Positions 35,501 to 48,305 of a DNA stretch of 64,000 nucleotides are shown here, piece by piece. The DNA is taken from positions 62,798,609 to 62,862,608 of the forward strand of contig OX381709.1 of NCBI GenBank assembly GCA_947462335.1, written 5' to 3'. Below the pieces are notes generated by a model that saw only the letters and a program-made list of their open reading frames with translations, did no database searches and was not told the origin of the DNA. The stretch is from Harmothoe impar (Eukaryota > Annelida > Polychaeta > Phyllodocida > Polynoidae). Position 1 is the first letter of the stretch, and each line of letters begins with the position of its first letter. A program made the translations under genes and the position numbers.

Positions 35501-36329
35501 CTGATCGGCATTGGACATGGACATATTATTTTTTCGCTCATTTTTTTCACCTCAGAACTACACAAAACAAACTCTCATATTATACAGGCTATCCATCCAT
35601 CGTCCCTCCTGCCAGGTTATGCATAGCCTCCCCTCACCAGTCACCATACCAAGGGCTCATGGCGTGGTAAAAAGTTCACCTCCACAAACCATCTTTACAA
35701 AGGTTCGGCTGATAAGCCTGCTGCCGATACAGACAGGCAGGAGGACTACCTGGGAGTGGGTTCACCTGGGGGGTACCACGAGGGGATAGGGGCGTTAATG
35801 AGGGGATGAGTGTGGACGAGGTGGGTGGTAATGGTAAAGCCTTTTTGTCCACTACCAAGGCCACCTGTGCCTTCTCTGGAGGAGGACTGTAGGAGAGAAG
35901 CAGTACAGGAGCGACGTGTAGAGGACTAGCTTGATAGCTCAGTGACTGGTGTTTGAAATATGAGTGCATGTTATTACCATACACACTCATTAACTCCTCT
36001 TAATCAGAAACTGCCGTTCAGCTAGATACATTACTAGCCGACTCAGTTGTCTCATTTGATTGGCACTTGTACTATTTAATACCTAATGTCTACTATTTTG
36101 TTCATAGCCATCGGCCTTGTCCTCGCTGCTGGATATAATATCATTGCCCTCTTTCCAATATATGATTAAATATAATACAATAATGTGTCTACTACTTCAG
36201 CCTCAATGTCAACAAATCGTTAATATCAGAAGTTTAACGTGTATCTCTGGATAGCACGAACCTTTCAAGAGCACTGATGTGAAGATCATATCAAAACGAT
36301 CTATACGTGTGTATCAGACAAGCTGCTCG

Positions 36330-38148
36330 GAGCTGCTCCTCTTTGTCTCAGCCATTAAAGAAACTCTATCCCTACATGCAGGTACGGTTCTGCTCATTCC
36401 CTTGTCTACTACTATATAAAGCCTCTTCTGCTGGAAGATGAAAGAGCACCTGTTATAATTAGGTGGAGTAATGTATGTGAACCTGTCTCATAGCAACTTA
36501 TATAAACGTGTAGGTAATTCCATTTCATCGACATTCAAGTAGAAATCGTGCAGATATATTATCCTCAATCAAAAGGATATAGATATGAGGATGTATACCG
36601 CAGATTCATGCTGATTTTGCATTCTCAATGATATGCTTGTACCTGACAGGAACTTGGCGATAGGTCTGACTTAAAATGTCCGGAATGAGCTCCGATGTAC
36701 ACCGAGTGACTCGCATCCCAAGTTGCGGTGTCTAGTGAGCAACTCACTGTCTATGTGTGTGTCCTAGCCGAGCAGCTCTTGGCACACCTTGCTATTACCT
36801 ACGCTGTAGTCTATTTACACCTGCCAACCTGCTTCACCCACTGCCTACTCCAGGCCGTACCTGTAGATGGTGTATATACAACCCTCAACTAGCGTGCACT
36901 CATGTTTCTCTGACCGACCTCTGAGCTGCTCATAGAACACGGGGAGAAGCTCAATTACAGATAGGGCTAACAGTTGCAAAGGTAAAGCTACGTCGAATTA
37001 TGTCTATTATTAATAAGGACCATTATGCTATGCATAATAAAAATGTACTAGCTAATGCTATAACTCAGTAGTTGGACACCAAGATCAGACCAGTTGTAAT
37101 AACCAACTCGATTGTAATACATGTCTTCACTAGTCTCAATTATTGGGATTACTGAGGAATAATAATCAACGCAGGACCGATATGTGAGATCAACATAGTT
37201 AATTTCCCATTATGTCTTGCCTCAATGTCACGCCGTTGAGAAATTGGAAAAAAACATATCTAATGTAAGGGTCAATATATCAGGGTGATGAGAAGGGTCA
37301 TAAGAATCATAGCATGAATTCATGTACACAGGGTACACACCTTTGGTGGTAATTACCTTGTTAATGGGTTTACTAGTCGGGTTACCTGCTTCGCAAGCAG
37401 ACCTCATCGTCCCCTTGAAGTATCGGCGCAAGTTGAAGGGTCTAATAAGACAAACATCCTTTTTATCACAGCAGGTGTTTCTAGGTATGCCCAACAATTG
37501 CAGCTAGACCTGACAAGACGGTTTCTATGTGAGTTATTTGGATCGTCAATCCTAGTAAGAACACTATGGTAAACAGGGACTATAATATAACGCCTTGTAC
37601 TCAAAGGGTATAATATACTCTTCCTAGTACTACACAGTGGTACTTATCGTAATAAAGGTTTTATGAGTATTCATAGTATGTTTCTGTACGCGGTGAAATA
37701 AAACGATCACCTTTATGGCAATTCCCTGTAATTCTCTACATATGCTAATCATTGTTCTTAATCAGTCTTCAGTATTCAAATTTCATCACAATGAAAAGTA
37801 TCAGGTATCAGAGGGTTATTTCACAATACCATTAATTAACATTACTGTGAAACAAGCAATGACAAGCTCCGGCAGTCTCATTACAACACATCGTAAAACC
37901 ATTAGATTTGCTGTGATTACAACATGTGTAAATCCAGTAGTACCATAGCCATAGTACTAGTAGAGCACGCCTACGTATGCCACAGCACCCCTGCTGTTAG
38001 TTAATTTAGCAAAGCAGAATGGGTGCAGGCTACCAACAGTACCCTGTGCATGAGAGCAGCTCACATTAGTGCGCGCCCTGCTCACATGTATTAGACATGA
38101 GTCGTGGTGAGCCGCTATGAGCAGGTGGTGGTGACAGGCGAGCTGCTC
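36330..38148. repeat. Cluster of five GAGCWGCTC near-palindromes
   Basis: Exact copies start at 36330, 36770, 36923, 38054 and 38140, with GAGCAACTC at about 36737 and a near copy AGCTGCTCGG at 36321. Flanking sequence is not alignable between copies by eye. Confidence 0.8.
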
Positions 38149-38729
38149 AGCGTCCTGTGAGTAGTATATACGCCTCTCCAAGCAGCCAACACCAGCCCAA
38201 CGCCCGAGGAGACGTTGTCAACTCTGTCACAGCTTTTTATCCTACTCAAAGGGCACGGTTCTAAATGCATCGACACCCCTGCCAACAGATATATAGACTC
38301 CGATTCTTTATCAGGGGGATATTCGCGAACCCCTTTGTGTATGATTATGTGCGGGCGCTGAAACGTTAACAGCTCTTGTCAACGGCAATATATTCAGCAA
38401 TCTACACTTGGTAGTTATTAGCTCATTTGTAGCTTGTATACGAGTACTATACGGATAACCAGTCTAGCATGGGGGGAGGCTAGACATGTGCATCCGCTAA
38501 CTGCAGGGTGGTAATTCCTTTGATCCAGAATAGCAACCTTAATATTGATGACACCTCGACGTTAGGATGCCAAATTCAATAACTCGTCAGCCAAACATAC
38601 TAAGGGAATTGAGAATAATAGACTAACATGCATAGTGTAAAGTTTTTTCTCGCAGTATAAAAGGAAATGAAGAAATGATTCATAGTACTTGGGATGGATG
38701 GGCAAAGAAAGGCGGTGTTGAGGTGAGGA

Positions 38730-38850
38730 GAAACAGTGGGCTAGAGAGAGCCAGAGATAGAGAGGGCGAAGGAGAGACAGAGACAGAGAAAGTGAGACAG
38801 CGACAGAGAAAACTGTGAGACTGAGCGAAAGATACAGAGAGAGGGGGATA
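38730..38850 (+). repeat. GA-rich purine tract
   Basis: Interrupted GAGA and AGAGACAG words, low complexity, similar in composition to 155-250 but not alignable to it. Confidence 0.7.
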
Positions 38851-41308
38851 AGGATTATACTATCGGGATAGGGTGAATGCGAATAGGCAGAGGAAGCCCC
38901 TGAGGCGTTGAGGGAGGAACAGACAGGAACGGACAGACTGAACTAGCGCCACTCTGTGCACATGAAAACTTGATGACACCTGAGCAGGCCAGGGGCAGGT
39001 GTGACATGTGGGGCTGCTCCTTGGTCACTGCATCATTCAGCACCGCAGTTAGCAGGTTCTGATACTCCTCCACCACCAGTCTATAAACGTCTTACTCATT
39101 TTGTACGTGACACTATCTGTGCTTTGATGTGATATATCCTTTGGCACGTTACTGCACTAATGCATCCCCAGGAATGATTACTCACCCGGAAGATTCAGTT
39201 ATCATGTCAACGCTACAGGGTTGATTCACTGCCTACGGTTGGCGAAAGCACTATGTGGCCTTAGGTGTGTGATGTGTATTCACTTCAAAAATTAAATTAT
39301 ACCCTGGGACCATCCATCCATATATACCATTGATATGATACTGGTTCTCTTTCCACCTTCATAAACCTTTACATACAGAAGGGAGACATGTGTGATATAT
39401 GAGATTACATAATTGGTTGCTAATTGAGCGAGATATCCGGCTGAACAATATGGGAGTTGACGTGTGTTTTTAGCCTGACACAAATGCCAACGTCAGATTT
39501 GACATATACTACTTACTTTAATTCTGGCACCAACCACCATGGCCTATATGCATGCCTGTCCCCGGTGACATGTAGCACGCCATATGTTCTACACCACTCG
39601 ACAGACCTTTAGCAGATCCTACCTAGAGGTCATTCAACTGGACATCTACTATGTGTTTATATACATGCGATCAATCTGCGCATATAACATATGGTAGACT
39701 TAGTTGTGAATTAGTGCGAGTCAGTGTGGAAAATGAAAAGAGTATCTGGAAAGTGCAGAGTACGCGAGGCTTGTATTTGAATACCATGAGGCACATACAC
39801 GTTATACTGTTTCATGCTGTATAGCAATGTTCCATGATGGCATGGACTTGCACAACATCATACGGTATCACACACAATTCTATGGACAATAGTTCTGAAG
39901 AACAACCTGACACACCATGAAACAGTTACACACTATTGCTCAGCCACCTTCCAGCATTTGTATGGGTTGCATGTGCATGACTTTGAAACACATGAACACC
40001 TGACTGTAGTATATAACACAGCTTTTCAAAGAAAGAATTTGATCACTCAAGGACATGCTTCACTGGAATTGCATTACGGACCAATCGCTGCACCGGGCCG
40101 TGGTCACACGGGAGGAAGTACGTCAATTACCGCTATAACTAACGACGCATTTCGGACAGAATGGACGGAATTGGGAAACACGGGCCTAGTAATTGGACTC
40201 CACACCCCGCCCAACTACGACGGTAGAATAAATTGACGAACCTAGAGGGTTGGGTGAGGGGTGGGAACTCTGCTGGCTGCTGGGACTCGCAGGAATGGTT
40301 GACCTGGTACTGCGGTAATGGCCGTGTCTCTACTACTCTGGGATGTAGTAGGATAGGCCATTCTATCTTAAATCACACTAAACTATACCCTGGAGGTATT
40401 AGATAATAGAAACATTATATGATAGTTTTGCATAGAAGACCAAAAAGTGGAAGTTAATGCTAGTTTTACTTAATAGAATCATACATAGAACCTCCGTGTG
40501 GTGCAGCAGGGAGGTAGACGTGGATGGTTGTTTTGCTATTAATCTTGAATAAAGCCGCCCCTTGGGTATGAAAGGCTTGAGTATATATATATGGAGCCTC
40601 GCTCCACTCTGACTCTTAGTGTCGGACCAGCAACATATCGGCCTTTAAGGGGAACTGGCAGCGGTTTGAGGATGTCCTACTACGGGAACAGGGAGCAGTG
40701 GGGAGGTCTGACGCTGTGGAAAAATCAGGCAGCCTACAGTCTGACCACGTCTGCCGTTAACCGTCCAGCAGCACCCTCACCTCCTCCTCCTACTGCATAC
40801 GACCATGCAGCAACCGCCCCACACCAGAGTAAACTTCCCAAAGCGACGCTGATTGCAAGGCGTCTCCTGCCCCTCTGCTCCAGCCGTCAACCTTCGTCGG
40901 CGCCCACCAATCCCAGTCGCCCCTCTCTCCCCACCGACCCCCAACAACAATCCTGCCCTCTAGAGGGCTTGTCACGGTTCCTTCTCCAGGCCTTCCTCCA
41001 GGCCACCTGCTGGTGGCAGGCTGCTGGAGGAGGGCAGGAAGGGGAGACAGAGCTCCGTCCATTGCCTCATTAAACAGAGCTGGTCAGCCATGGGCAGTCC
41101 AAACACGGCGGGAGGCAGTAGGGGAGGGATGGATGTGCATGGTGCTGGAAGAGAAAGTTATAAAGGGAACGTCCAAAGCTATAAAGGTCCCAGCAAGGTT
41201 AATACAAGTAGCCTACATGTTTGTAACTCAAGTATACCGTTGTAAACCTATAAAGATGGTGTTGCTCAAACTGCAGCCCTCGCATAGAAGGGGTTGGCAT
41301 ATAACTAC

Positions 41309-41425
41309 ACACTCAGAAAAGTCAGCGTCATTGTCGCTAAAACCACTCCCACATGAAAGTCAGGCAGTGTCTGACTTTAATATGAGAGTGGTTTTAGCGA
41401 CAATGACGCTGACATTTTTGAGTGT
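41309..41425. mobile_element. Fold-back element, copy 2
   Basis: The 40-base arms (41309-41348 and 41386-41425) match at 38 of 40 positions. The first 30 bases equal the arm of copy 1 at 28592. The centre contains its own small hairpin (AAAGTCAG and CTGACTTT). This copy is longer than copy 1, which looks internally deleted. No target duplication identified. Confidence 0.8.
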
Positions 41426-42849
41426 GCACATAGCTACATTCGCTTCTGTTTTATCGACTGTTCAGCTCAGCGTGAATGACATAATTGGAAGACTCAAAGA
41501 TCATCTCCCACACACACCTCCCCTTCCCCTTCTCCAATTGTTGAATAATAAACGCTGGCCAAGCATATCGAATGGACATGCTCGTACATGAATACGTCCA
41601 ATGCACCCAATAATCTTAGGATCATTCCTTTGTCAAATGAATAAAAGTTCCAATGATGTAATCACATGTTGCGGTAACATTTCAATAGGCGTACAAAAGA
41701 AGATTCTGCTTGAAAGGAAGGTCTTCTTTATAAAGAGGCAGTGAAAGAAATGAATCCATTGCAAGAGATCACAGGGGACGTGCAGACAGCGGGAAATGGT
41801 CAAAATGGCCATTATCTCAGCCAAGAGAATCCAAAACGGATTAAACCATGGTTGAATCGTGTCTTTGGCACATAAGGAGCAAGTTTACGAGAGTGTGTAG
41901 TACCAAGGAAGGTAAATTGAATTGTAGAAAACTCAAGAGCCTGGGAGCAAACGCAGTAGTTCTGTGCGGTAAAGTTTAAAACTGTCCCCAAGACTCGTTT
42001 CAAAGCAGATGTTCAGGAAGGCCTGTACGATAAAGACCTTGTATAGGCAGTCACTAAGCAGCATAAGGCGGCTGGCAGCACCCTGGAGGAGCAGTAGCTG
42101 CAGGCAGTTGGTGGGTGAGCAGGTGGCTGGGGTCCAGTAAGGGGCGGGAGGAGGCGTGCCCACAGGCAATGAGCCCACACGGGCACCGACAGGACATGCG
42201 AGGACGAATCACTGCGGCTCGATTGGCCTCATACAGGCGGCTCAATGCTGATCTGATTACTGCCGCCCCCTCACCTCCCCTCCTCCTGGGTCCCCCATTC
42301 CACTCACCCATCTACAATCCTCCTGCCTCCTTCCCCTGCCACTATAAAGTCAGACACCTTAGGCTACCCAATAGCTACCTAGCCAAGGCCCTGATGCCAT
42401 GACTGCCAGACATGTCGCGGTCCTCTGCATTCCCAGCGCTGACAGGCGTTTAATATGCTCTTGTCTCTGGGAGTGGGACGTGGCTTCCAAGCAATTGGAC
42501 TCCTGACTGTCACAAGTGAGATTGTTAATCAATCTCATGGTTACCTGGCCATGACGGATGGGTTCCAATATGAAATATATGGCAGCTCTATCACATGGGC
42601 GGCCAAGCGAGGTATTTACGGTCCGCCCTCCACATTTAGTCATTCCAGGTCATTTTTCATCGTCCTTGATTAATTATATTTACAATAGTCAGTTGAAAGT
42701 TAGAGTTGCATATTATGGCCGCATCTGAAGCCCTATCTGGTGGAGGTAAAACTATAATACCCATGTAAATACCATGAATAACACATTGCTTCCTCTACAG
42801 GATACAGATATTAGACAGCTAATATGAGAAGCCAGACCAGAGCACTGAG

Positions 42850-42852
<3 letters not shown>

Positions 42853-42922
<70 letters not shown>
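42853..42922. repeat. (TA)35 microsatellite
   Basis: Uninterrupted TA dinucleotides over 70 bases. Ile/Tyr repeat frames across it are artefacts. Confidence 0.99.
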
Positions 42923-42924
<2 letters not shown>

Positions 42925-44553
42925 GATCGAGCAAAATAGGTTATGCAACATTGGGGATACCCAAGCCAACCATATTTGATTGGCTTGGCTATGCCAAAGG
43001 CCAACACAACCTTGCACTCGTTTACTGGCGAGGTAATTAGGCAGCCTCTTCTGGTTGACATTAATAGAATGCTTCATAAATGTCTATAGGTCATACATCA
43101 AGCCAAAACGGACACGCGATAAGGTCTCCCCATCAGCACCCCACACACTGCAGTATAGTTAGATCAGCACAATTCTATAATCATTGCTCGGGCATAACTT
43201 GATTCTTGCTTTTTATGGCAGGGCATGTGAAACCCCCTAGGTTGCCAAAGGCAGCATCAGCAACATGCTCATGAAACATTTGGTTATCCCAATTTGAATT
43301 AGAAATGATGCAACATTTGTATGGTGTTGCTTGCACTATATCTATGCAGTTTAGAACCAGGAGGATCTAATTAGGATCGATTATCATGTCGTTTGTCCGA
43401 GACAATTTTCCACGACAGTCTATTCCCCAATTCTATATTGCCCACTGCCAAATTTATGCAGACACAAAGAACTCCCACGGCCATGTTCATCAAAGGGAAG
43501 TGCCTTTCAGGGTGTATAAGGGCATCCCGCGCCTCCCCATAAACCACCTGACGTCCTCATGGAAGTTCAAGCACATAGATTCGGGCAGGAGGAGGGTGGG
43601 GTGCAGGGTTGGTTGTTCGCTCCAGGCGGCAATCACCATTCCGGACACCAGGGGCCACGGGTCTAATCACAGCGCCGGGCATTAAACGACAATCACGCCC
43701 CCTAGCAGGCACAGCAGCGCTCCGCCCCTGACCCTGGAGCCCTGCGCCATCAGGAAGGCACGGCCTAAGTGTTTCGTCATTGGTGATGCCTCGTGGAAGA
43801 AGCCCAGACGACTTCTGGATGAAGAGGGATGGCGGGTGGGTGGCTTCCCGCCCCACATCTGTCACAGCGCCCATTGCGGACCGTGCTACGGCCGCCGGCT
43901 CCCTTTATATGGCCGCGTGCATCCCTTTGCTTTTCAAATCAAGAAGGATCTGTGCCCAATAGAGCCTGATAGAGCCCGCCCACCCGTCATGCGTCTAGGA
44001 CGCCGTGCATAATGAAGAGTTATTACACACTTGTTACAGATATATGGTAAGCTACTGCCCGCCGGTCAGCGGCTCTATGATGCACTCTATAGATGGATAC
44101 TGCACATCGTATTAGAATTCTCAATTTGAGAGAATCGAGAAGATGGCTATTGTGATAGATATACGCAAAAATTACATACGTTGTACACATAGTCCGTGGT
44201 GCACGTGGTCATCATTTCCATGTAATAGTGATTGGCTTTGGCAACTGCTATAACATTTGACGCCTTGACATTTTTGGTTTCTGATAATCTACCCTCTAAT
44301 GTCTTTCAGGATAACAACCGTGTCATTTCTGGGTGACACCTCTGTCGCTTGGCGGTAAAAGTTATCTATTAGAAACTTGCCCTATATATATATAGCTCAC
44401 CATGCAGCATCGCTAATTGTCTTGGAATCGACTACACCAATTTCCTGTAAAAGAGAGTCACACGATGACTTCAAATTAGAGGCGAGGAGGCATCAACTAC
44501 CCATTGGTGACAATACGGCAGCTGGAGCTGCGGCCGTAAGACGATCTCCTTAC

Positions 44554-44755
44554 CTCGTAGCCCACAGTACCAGCTCAACTTGTGACACGGACGCTGCTCC
44601 ATCGCGCTCGAGGTGACCTCGGGGCGTCCAAGGTCAAGGTCACCTGATTCCTGGCTACCGGAAGTGTCATTTCGCTGATTCCCACAGGTCGGATTACAGC
44701 TTGTGGACTGAATGCCGGCCGTCAGCCCTTGGAACGCCATGAACAAGCAAAGCAT
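44554..44755 (-). CDS. Speculative first coding exon with a signal-peptide-like start
   Basis: On the minus strand an ATG at 44755 opens MLCLFMAFQGLTAG, a short hydrophobic run with a small-residue end like a signal peptide. It is followed by a Cys-, Ser- and Thr-rich stretch (STSCNPTCGNQ and beyond) and ends at a good donor, CTACGAG followed by GTAAGG. The strand and location suit a 5' exon of the convertase gene. However, the n-region has no charge, the following sequence does not resemble a convertase prodomain, and the exit phase 1 does not fit exon A (phase 0) without an intermediate exon. It could be chance. Confidence 0.12.
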
Positions 44756-44870
44756 GATGAACGGTCGCCTGCAAGGCACTCCGGTGTCGTTCGTGTGGTA
44801 TTAATGGGGGACCTTTTTTGCAGGGACGAGTGGAGAAGCTTTGATTCGCTGACCTCCGACCTAGTGACCT
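44609..44870. promoter_or_regulatory. Nuclear-receptor half-site cluster
   Basis: AGGTGACCT inside CGAGGTGACCTCG (44609-44621), two adjacent AGGTCA half-sites at 44631-44642 that include TCAAGGTCA (44634-44642, the monomer site of ERR/FTZ-F1 type receptors), and TGACCT at 44850-44855 and 44865-44870 with CGACCT between. The count of half-sites in 260 bp is high. Occupancy unproven. Confidence 0.35.
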
Positions 44871-45452
44871 AGGATGGGTCTAAGTGAAAGGCTTAGCTGT
44901 TAAATTGCTGCCATGTTCCACTGCATGCATCATTATAACTTGCAGTCTCTACAGTACAATGGTAGTGTATAGTTAGGTATAGGGAACGATCATACATATA
45001 CAGTTGACTTTCTAACGGAGTCAAAGGACCCCCTGATGTCAGAATACTAGAACTGCAGAACTATAAACTGCTTTTGACGTTTCTAAACCCTCAGATCACC
45101 AAATACGCCGTTCACACAGCCAAAAACATCTTCCATCGTCAGGTGCAGAAAACAAAGAATTTACGAGGCAGTAACCAGCTTTGATTGGTTCACAAGCAGA
45201 CAACCACCTGGTCGCAGCCACTGTGTCTCACGGGAAGGGTTAAATCTGGATGAAAAAATCTCATCTGGGTCAAAAGTTGCTCTGTGCAAATGGCGTTGAG
45301 TTGCCCAAGGGACGAAACGCAGGACAACCGGAAAACAACTGATCGCTAAAAGGAATTCGGAGAAATCCGAAGGGGATATGGTCGGTCCAAATGTACTGAT
45401 GGCCATCTTATACCCCCACAATGCTTACCTCGCCTACCTGACAACGGGAAGG

Positions 45453-45466
45453 CAACTAGAGGGCGC
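45453..45466 (+). promoter_or_regulatory. CTCF-like site
   Basis: CAACTAGAGGGCGC matches 13 of 14 positions of the CTCF core CCASYAGRKGGCRS. Confidence 0.35.
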
Positions 45467-45520
45467 TACCTGTGGCCTTGGATCACGTGACTGCCGGTCG
45501 TCCGGACACCATATACCCAT

Positions 45521-45614
45521 GCCACTGAGGAATGCAGCCCTGTAACCTAAATCAGGTCTGGTCATGGATAGTCCTGCTCACACAGTGATTTAGGTAAAGA
45601 CCCATCTCAGTGGC
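45521..45614. other. Nested inverted-repeat structure
   Basis: Outer arms GCCACTGAG and CTCAGTGGC and inner arms CCTAAATCA and TGATTTAGG are each perfect. They could form a cruciform or long hairpin of 94 bases, or be the ends of a tiny fold-back element. No target duplication seen. Confidence 0.55.
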
Positions 45615-45742
45615 AAGGGTTAGAGAGGTCACATGGCAGGCAATTTGTGCGAGAACCATCAGGGAGGAACATTAGCAGTGGATGGAAAAGACCATTTTAT
45701 GTATCTTCATTAGGTTCTTCTCACACCTGGTTTCCCACCGCA

Positions 45743-46055
45743 TTAGGGAGTGCTCATTTTTTAACAACAGGGGGGGGCGGTGAGATTTCGCGATTTTTTC
45801 ACCCCCCCCCGGTAGAGGGGTTGAAATTTTTTACCCCCCCCCCCGGCAGGCCGAAAATTGCGCGCGTTCGCGCCCCTTTGTAGCATAGTAACGCGCGGGC
45901 TTTTTCCCTCAAAACAGGTTGAATTTTTTTCACACCCCCCCCCCCAAGAGGGGTCTAAATTTTTTACCCCCCCCCGGTCAAGGGGTCCAAATTTTTTACC
46001 CCCCTCCCCAAATCCACCACCCCCCCCCTGTTGTTAAAAAATGAGCACTCCCTTA
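45743..46055 (-). mobile_element. G-tract-rich MITE, copy 2 (TTA target duplication)
   Basis: The element at 45746-46052 (307 bp) is the reverse complement of the copy at 7155-7452. It has the same GGGAGTGCTC termini and is flanked by TTA at 45743-45745 and 46053-46055. Internal words (TAAAAAATTT, GACCCCT, CAACCTGTTTTGAGGG) are nearly identical, while homopolymer lengths differ as expected from slippage. It inserted at a site unrelated to copy 1. Confidence 0.87.
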
Positions 46056-47913
46056 TCATATCATAATCACATATGTGCAAATGTTGTTATTATCTATAAA
46101 GCTTCGTATATTTTCAACCTGCACTTCCGACCCTCGTATTGCAAACGAGCTAAAATAACTCTTTAGAGAATGTCTCTTTCCAGAAGTGTTCTGTCCTTCC
46201 AACACCCTGGGACCAACAACATGAACATCAAATAACCAAAACAGTTAGACACCCGTGTTAAAACAGACATAGTTTTTTTTTTACCAAAGGGGACATCTGT
46301 TTGATATCCTAAAGTATGTTAGCTGAGAGAATACTCTCTGAGTGCACTCAGGAATGTAGGTTTTTGAGCTGGGCCCGTGTGAGTGCCAAGAGGAATGCAG
46401 CCTTGACGACCCACACGGTGGGCTGTGAGCACTGTGAGCACCTCACCAGCTCGTCATATCAGCCTTTATGCGCCCTTCAGGAGCACTTCAGATGCCTTTA
46501 TGGATCATTCATCACGTCAACTGCAAACAATAATGTACTTTACGGTTGCACTTCTGACACATAATGTCCCGCTTTAAAACAACGGCTGTCGCAACTGCTG
46601 TACCAGCACAGAGGGCGTTTCATCAAATGAGGACGGTGGGGAATGTTCTATAAAAGTTACAAAGATGATAAACGTAAGCCATTGATATTGTTATCTCATT
46701 ATGTTGTTTAAGACGTTCTAATTAGTTTCACAGTCAGTATCTTTCACTTCAGCAGCTGAATGGTTTCAAGCAGTAGATACTGCAGCTTCAACAGGTACTA
46801 AATCGGAAGTTAATCAGATCGACATCGATTTTCAGGTTATTTGCGGAGAGTGTAGGTTTCTGAAACACTTCCCTGCCATTGCCTTTTGTGTAAACCTATT
46901 TCCGACAGGCTACTTTCCTGCAGTTGCCTACATGTGTGACATAACGCTGTTCAAGTTAATTTGGATTAGGCAGCTGCGTAGACATTGCGCCATGTACTCT
47001 TTGTTAAATGTCTTTCTTGATAGTGATACTGACAGCATTGGGGGGCTTTTTTGCACTGACTGTAACTGTCAACATTCGAAACTGGCTCATTCATGATGCA
47101 TGTGCCAAGCAGTAGCAACAATTGCATCCACGAAAGGGTAATTTTATCAGGAAAGCGGGTCATGAAACGGTTAATTAATAGTCCATTTATCCCTTTGTAA
47201 ACAGTGCTCCTACTTCCATGTGTGCACACAATGGACACCCAGCATTGACATCTGAATACATTGACTTCAGCCTATCCGTGAAATCAAAGGCCAGAAACTT
47301 TAAGACAACAGGAACATCCCAGCCCGTTCTGCCTTTATGTAGTTGTAGCTAAAAGCCCCCCTCCTCCAATCGTTGACTACAGTCACAGTCCCGTAGGTTG
47401 AAAACCCTTACATCCTGAAGTAATGTCTTCACCTGCTGTGAGAATACTTCTCAAATATCAACTGACTCGTTACAAGTAATAATTGTCTGTGTGCGTCAGG
47501 ATGTATAGGCGCAGACAGATGCTGAGTGGCAGGCGGTGTCCAGTGACCCACGAAATATGCCGTATTTTCTGCCCCTTAGACAACCAGTTAGCTTCCTACC
47601 AATGCCGGAATGGCAACCTCTGACAAACTGATGAAGTATGTATGTTCTTTTTGGAGGTAGTGCGATTGTTATTCAGAAGGTCTTCTGCAGATGAAGGATA
47701 AGAGGAAGTTATGAACGCTAATTCCCATTTCTTATAATGTAAGGACGAAGGAAGGTCCCTTGCTTATAGACTAAACATTAACTGAAGTATTGAGCACTGA
47801 TTGCAGATAACTGTTACGTACATAGTCATAATACATGCGATACAACCCATCCCATGATGGTTTGATTATATTACCCGTGTTTTGTTCGGAAATGGTCTTC
47901 GCACAGGGATACG

Positions 47914-47961
47914 GCGACCTCTTTTACTTGACTAAATTGCTAGTCAAATAAAAGAGTTCGC
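47914..47961. ncRNA. Near-perfect 48-base hairpin
   Basis: Arms GCGACCTCTTTTACTTGACTA and its partner ending AAAAGAGTTCGC pair over 21 positions with two mismatches around a 6-base loop. The stem is shorter than a usual animal microRNA precursor, so a fold-back relic is equally possible. Whether it is transcribed is unknown. Confidence 0.25.
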
Positions 47962-48296
47962 ATCTCTCTCTCGCTCCTTCTCGCAAATTGCAAAAGAATC
48001 CCTATAGCTTATACGACTACTGTCAATAAATAACCGAGTAGTCTGTGTATAGGCATATATGAAACCACTCGACCTTCACCCTTACCAGCCTGTACACCTG
48101 TATCCATCATGGCTTTCCCTATTTCTACCATGTTGTGTGCACACCTTTGCCTGCCGTAAACTCACCTTAGTCAACATGCCATCATCCTTTAGACATCATT
48201 AGTCTATAATGGACATCACTTATCTAGCTGTTATCGCTGGAAGTACTCTGTACCTAACGTCTACCACACCACTGGCAGCTCTTACTTAAGACCAAG

Positions 48297-48305
48297 GAGC
48301 AGCTC
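48297..48305. repeat. Isolated GAGCAGCTC
   Basis: Single exact copy of the near-palindrome outside the main clusters. Confidence 0.8.

Noticed and set aside
40591..41591. Open frames of 160 and 192 codons on the plus strand, the first just after a TATATATATATGG word
   Set aside because: Pro/Ser/Gln-rich or mixed composition from a GC-rich patch, no family motif, and the second runs through the fold-back element at 41309-41425, which a real exon is unlikely to contain.
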